From Synanceia verrucosa (taxonomy: Eukaryota; Chordata; Actinopteri; Perciformes; Synanceiidae): a stretch of 64,000 nucleotides of DNA. The stretch's first letter is position 1; each line of letters opens with the position of its first letter. Shown here piece after piece: positions 60,110 to 64,000 of this stretch. Under the pieces are notes generated by a model. It worked only from the letters and a program-made list of their open reading frames with translations, did not search any database and was not told where the DNA came from. The stretch spans positions 16,685,335 to 16,749,334 of the forward strand of contig CM056562.1 in assembly GCA_029721515.1 (NCBI GenBank), written 5' to 3'. Position numbers and translations under genes: made by a program.

Positions 60110-62660
60110 GACACATTTCACACAGCTGCAGTCCTTTATTGTACATAAAGTATATAAACAGCAAAACACAGCTCAAAGAGTTCTCAAGGCCAGACATGCT
60201 TATTCATAGAAAACAGTCTTTTCTCACAAATGGAACTGGCATGCCATTAACAAATATTCTTACACTCAATTTCTTCAGACATCTATACTTGATAATAAAT
60301 TCAATATTCTTTTTTCTTGTTTTTGAGTTACTTTTATCCCATCAGTTCTTGGGGAGGTGAAATGTCTGAAAAGATAATATACACAGAATAACACATAATG
60401 GTTGCCCTTGTGCATCTGAATACAAAAAGGAACATTTGTATACTGCATGATAATCTTTTTTTCTGTCTCTGTAGAAAATTATGAAATGAACTTTCATTTC
60501 AATATGACACATTCACCATTTGAAAAAAAAGGACCTTTTGCTACAAAAATGGTTATAGCACCAAATCAAAAGAAATGGAGAACTTAAATCCTTTGTAGCT
60601 AAAGTGAAAATACTGTCACAAACATGACTTCTGAACAACATCTTTTTCCAAATATACACTGCACCATCTAATAGAATAATACTAAATGACAAAGTACAAA
60701 CATCAGGCTGCCAAGTCAGGCGAATGCAGATCTATAGAACATAATGAATCTGTGTCACAATCACTCCATCCCAGTCACAGATGATCTCCAGGTCTGAAAG
60801 ACTTGTGGACACAAGGAGGAGGCTTCAGTTTCTCCTGTCAACTCTCAGAGTCTCATCAAGTCTGATGTGCAGAGTCATGCATCTTTGTCCTCTCTGCTGA
60901 AACGTTCGTTCTGTGAAAAGTTTCATTTTCTATTGCATCCATGAGGGCTTCATGGGCTTCATCAAAAACCTGCACACACAGTTTCAGGAAGCTGCCAATG
61001 GGTTGCATTAGGAATAGAGGCTTGATTGTGGCTGATTTGAGTAAATAATGTTTAAAAGACTTGAACAGAAATTAGCTTTCCTTGACTATCACAAACCGTT
61101 CTGTAGAAAGCATTACATAAAATATGTGGTTGCACAGTGCAGACACATTTACAAATAGACCTGACTAACATTCTGACAAGATAATAAAATGACAAGATAA
61201 CCTTCTACATTTGGCTCGCTGCTGATTTCATATCCTACTGTTTGGTGTGCTGGCCTTCACTATTCAGCACAAATATGTAATCATTGCCTTCAGATACAGC
61301 TTGTTTGGGTTAGAACTAAGCTAAGATTACACCTCCCAACTAATGTCACAGCAATGGCAAAAAGGACATACTAATCAAGAAAATACAATGATCCATCTTT
61401 CTAAGAAAATTTGTAAGAAGCTACAAATTGTGTTGTTGTTGATCTTTGGTGTTTGTTTGGGCATGCTATCCCTAAATTAAGGCTTGAAATATTAATGAAT
61501 AATGGAAAAGTTATGGATGATAATGCACCACAATCACGACTCCAGGTTCAGACTTGTCTGATCTCCTGAATGCTAGATTATCTATTTGCAGGGAAACAGT
61601 GGGCTGAAAGCCATTTGCAATGCTCACGCAGTCGTGGGGCTCCTCATATAGTCCTAATGCGCTCATAAGGAGCAGTGCCTGACCGCTCTTAATAGGGATT
61701 ACTGCAGGATCAGATTGGAGCTTATGCCTGTCCAGACACCCTTCAACCTTGTCATTTCCCACCTGTCTGTTATAGATTGCACTCATTGAGCTCCACTTTG
61801 GGTTCATGTCCCTATGCGACATGTTTTAAATGAAGTTGAATGGTGACAAGGAGAGGAAGAGGAACGGGGAAATGCAGGACTACGTAGAAGAGCTATACAA
61901 GCCCACGAGAGGAGGGAGAAATGGAATAAAAAATGACTGTAGAAAAGCAAAATTTTAGGAAACTTGAAAACCTTGGCATGGACCAGTGCTTTTCTACATT
62001 GGCTCTATATCTACCATTATATTACAACCAAAACGACTCATAGCTCTGGGGCTTAAATGAACATGTAAACTTTAAAAGTCTGAAAAACACACAGTATCAT
62101 TGTTGGTGCTATAGATGCTATCAAACCCATAATTTGTTCATATATATATATATATTATATTCTCATAATACTCTAACTGACTTGATTGCTGTGACATTTC
62201 ATGGGACCCCAACTTGCTGTCCCAATTTTTAACAGACAAACATACAAAATACACTCCAGCATGAAACAACCCAACAACCACATTTCTCTTTATGTATAAA
62301 AAAACAGCAAAAACTGGCAATATTTTCCTTCACATCCATTAGAAATACTTGTTTTACTCAGATTTTTTTCAACATGCTTTACTCTCTTCCCTCAGTGGTG
62401 ATGTCCCATATTTGTAGGTTCCTCTCATAGATCAACTCTAAATATAGACTTTCATGGCTGCTAAACAAGAACTAGATATTAAAAAAAGAAAACAAAAGAA
62501 TGTAGGTGTCACCGAGACAGGGTGCAACAGCAGGAAGATGGGCTGAGGTGTATTTTTGTCCATTGGAATGTATACAAGAGCCAGTCAGTCAGTGGGATCA
62601 TGGAGGTGGGCTGGGGGGCTTGGTGACTGTGTTGGGGGGCGTCTCGGTGGGGGCCACTAG
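60110..62660 (-). other. plpp4: probable plpp4 3'UTR / 3' flank
   Basis: From the plpp4 stop codon leftward there is no other recognisable gene on the minus strand. The first minus-sense AATAAA I could find with a GT-rich stretch behind it is at 60135-60140, which would give a 3'UTR of about 2.5 kb. Just after the stop the plus strand is very G-rich (62584-62655, several runs of 5-6 G), so the mRNA there is C-rich. A short TA run lies at 62141-62156. The 3'UTR extent is inference. Confidence 0.4.
60135..60140 (-). terminator. plpp4: candidate plpp4 polyadenylation signal (AATAAA)
   Basis: On the minus strand AATAAA is followed within about 15-30 bases by TGTGTGAAATGTGTCC, a GT-rich element of the kind found downstream of cleavage sites. 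It is the best-formed signal seen on this strand below the plpp4 stop. An ATTAAA lies 69 bases further on, at 60066-60071. Confidence 0.4.
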
Positions 62661-62869
62661 TCATACTGGCCCTTCAGTCAAGCCCTCTAGGGGAAGGGTG
62701 GTGGCATTGTCCGTGGGTTGCGGGTCGTCTTGTGGATGCGAGGGCGTGAGTGCAGCAGCAGTCAGACTGGCGTAAGGCAGGTGGCAGTTCGTGTGCAGAA
62801 AGGGTGGGTAGTGCTGGCGATAGCAGACGTACGCAAACAGCAACCCGATCACTCCTCCAACAAAAGCGT
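62661..62869 (-). CDS. plpp4: plpp4 last coding exon (phospholipid phosphatase 4, C-terminus)
   Basis: PLPP4 (PPAPDC1A/DPPL2) is an integral-membrane PAP2-superfamily phosphatase acting on phosphatidate, lysophosphatidate and diacylglycerol pyrophosphate. Seen: acceptor TTTGCAG|ACGC at 62870/62869, then DAFVGGVIGLLFAYVCYRQ HYPP, which is the final transmembrane helix. A polar cytoplasmic tail follows and ends LPLEGLTEGPV before a TGA at 62663-62661. The tail end is nearly identical to that of human PLPP4 (LPLEGITEGPV) as I remember it, which separates it from PLPP5. The first two bases of the exon finish the codon of the Asp that I infer to be the catalytic Asp of phosphatase motif C3 (SRx5HxxxD). 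So C1, C2 and most of C3 lie on exons beyond the right edge. The exon is intact. Confidence 0.93.
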
Positions 62870-64000
62870 CTGCAAAGAAACAAAAACACATATACCTCAA
62901 GATATGCATCCATAGTTAAATTTAGCCTGAATGTGGAGGAAGATAAATAACACTTGAACACAATCAGTTAGGTGTTATTGTTCAGAAGGTGCAACAGTGT
63001 TCCAGTGAGCATTCATCATGCCTGGCTAGTTGAGAGGATGATGAAAGTGAAAGGCAAAGCGATGAATCTGTTGTGCTGACCACTGGACCCAATGGCCTCT
63101 GGACTGGCTGTCTCTGTCATTTTAACATCTACGCTGAACAGTTTCATATTATACCTGCCCCCCTTTAAGCTACAATACATCATATGATATCACGCTGCAT
63201 ATGGCCCTAACGTATATTGCTGGGTATAGATCAAAATGACATGGCCAGCTGGTGGCTACAACAGCTGAAATAGAAGATTCCATAATATCCAAAGTATACC
63301 TAGGGCTCACCATGCTTCCTTTATTTTCTCCTTCTGGGTAAAATGAAACATTGATTCCCACCATTCATAAACTATACAATGTGTGAGCTTGCTCTATGAA
63401 TGTTTCATCGACTCCTGTCTACTGAATTTAATAGACTGTGACTTGATGCAATATATTAGTTTGGTGGCCTTATTGAGACAGTGATTGTAAGCCCAGCTTT
63501 TCCCCCTGGAGGCCAGAGTGCACCTCCAAAATGCAGAATCCATCAAGCATGGCTCAGCAGCCAAGCTAATGGGGGCTCCCAGCTTGTGTTTACACTGAAT
63601 GCAGATTGGGGCCCCCTCGAGTTTAATGGGCTGCACCCTTGCTGGTTGCTTACAGTCCGCTAGGGAGAGAGAGAAGGAAAAACGTAGAGCTAAGAACTAC
63701 ACTCAGAAAGCGGTTGACTTGATTGTAACTGCTATACTTTTGATGTAAATAAATCCTGGTTGCTAAAAGAGCTGTCTCCCTGCTCCATGGGAACATATGG
63801 CTCTCTAAAACTAATTAACACCATATGACAGAGCTGCCATCATATTATCACATATTTTCTCCATCACCCCACCCACACATGCATTCCCTTCCTTCTGTCC
63901 CTCAAAGTCTCCTTCCAGTTCCTCCAGACCAGATATGCAAAACTGAAGCTTGTAATTATAATTCTCTTCACAGGCAGCTGAATTAAATGCCATCTCAGTG
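62870..64000 (-). other. plpp4: plpp4 last intron (partial)
   Basis: Sequence upstream of the last plpp4 exon, running off the right edge. I searched the minus-strand translations for the preceding exon (ending in the HHWQ part of motif C3) and did not find it. No repeat family was recognised. Confidence 0.7.

Overview
The window looks like teleost fish nuclear DNA, probably percomorph. It is AT-rich, intron-rich, full of CA/GT and TA microsatellites, and carries fish-type SINE-like, LINE and DNA-transposon debris. There are no operons, ribosome-binding sites, CRISPR arrays or other prokaryotic features. The exact species cannot be read from the sequence.

Two protein-coding genes are supported, both on the minus strand. 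(1) wdr11 (WD repeat domain 11) fills the left 36.4 kb. I could place 23 coding exons, from the ATG at 36423 down to 1193, all with GT-AG introns and with splice phases that join into one open frame of 981 codons. That is about 80% of the roughly 1,224-residue human protein; the remaining C-terminal exons lie beyond the left edge. (2) The last coding exon of plpp4 (phospholipid phosphatase 4, formerly PPAPDC1A) lies at 62661-62869, with a probable long 3'UTR to about 60.1 kb. Its upstream exons are beyond the right edge. PLPP4 lying upstream of WDR11 on the same strand matches the human chromosome 10q26 order, so this is a conserved synteny block.

Between the genes lie about 24 kb (36.6-60.1 kb) with no gene I can support. 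This stretch and the wdr11 introns hold mobile-element remains: three copies of one TTAA-flanked, piggyBac-like MITE (introns 9 and 2, and intergenic), a foldback MITE in intron 19, a tRNA-derived SINE and a decayed RecQ-helicase-like fragment in intron 11, two related tRNA-headed SINE-like copies (intron 12 and intergenic), and two minus-oriented LINE 3' ends. There are also perfect short hairpins at 41.65 kb and, back to back, at 51.6 kb.

The two genes have no direct pathway link visible here. WDR11 acts in vesicle tethering at the trans-Golgi network and in Hedgehog/ciliary signalling; PLPP4 is a membrane lipid phosphatase. I did not find a clearly new biological system. The most unusual items are the piggyBac-like MITE family, the perfect hairpins, the helicase-like fragment with its A-tract frameshift, the CA repeat abutting the exon 8 donor, and a 37-codon splice-ready reading frame in the plpp4 3' region.
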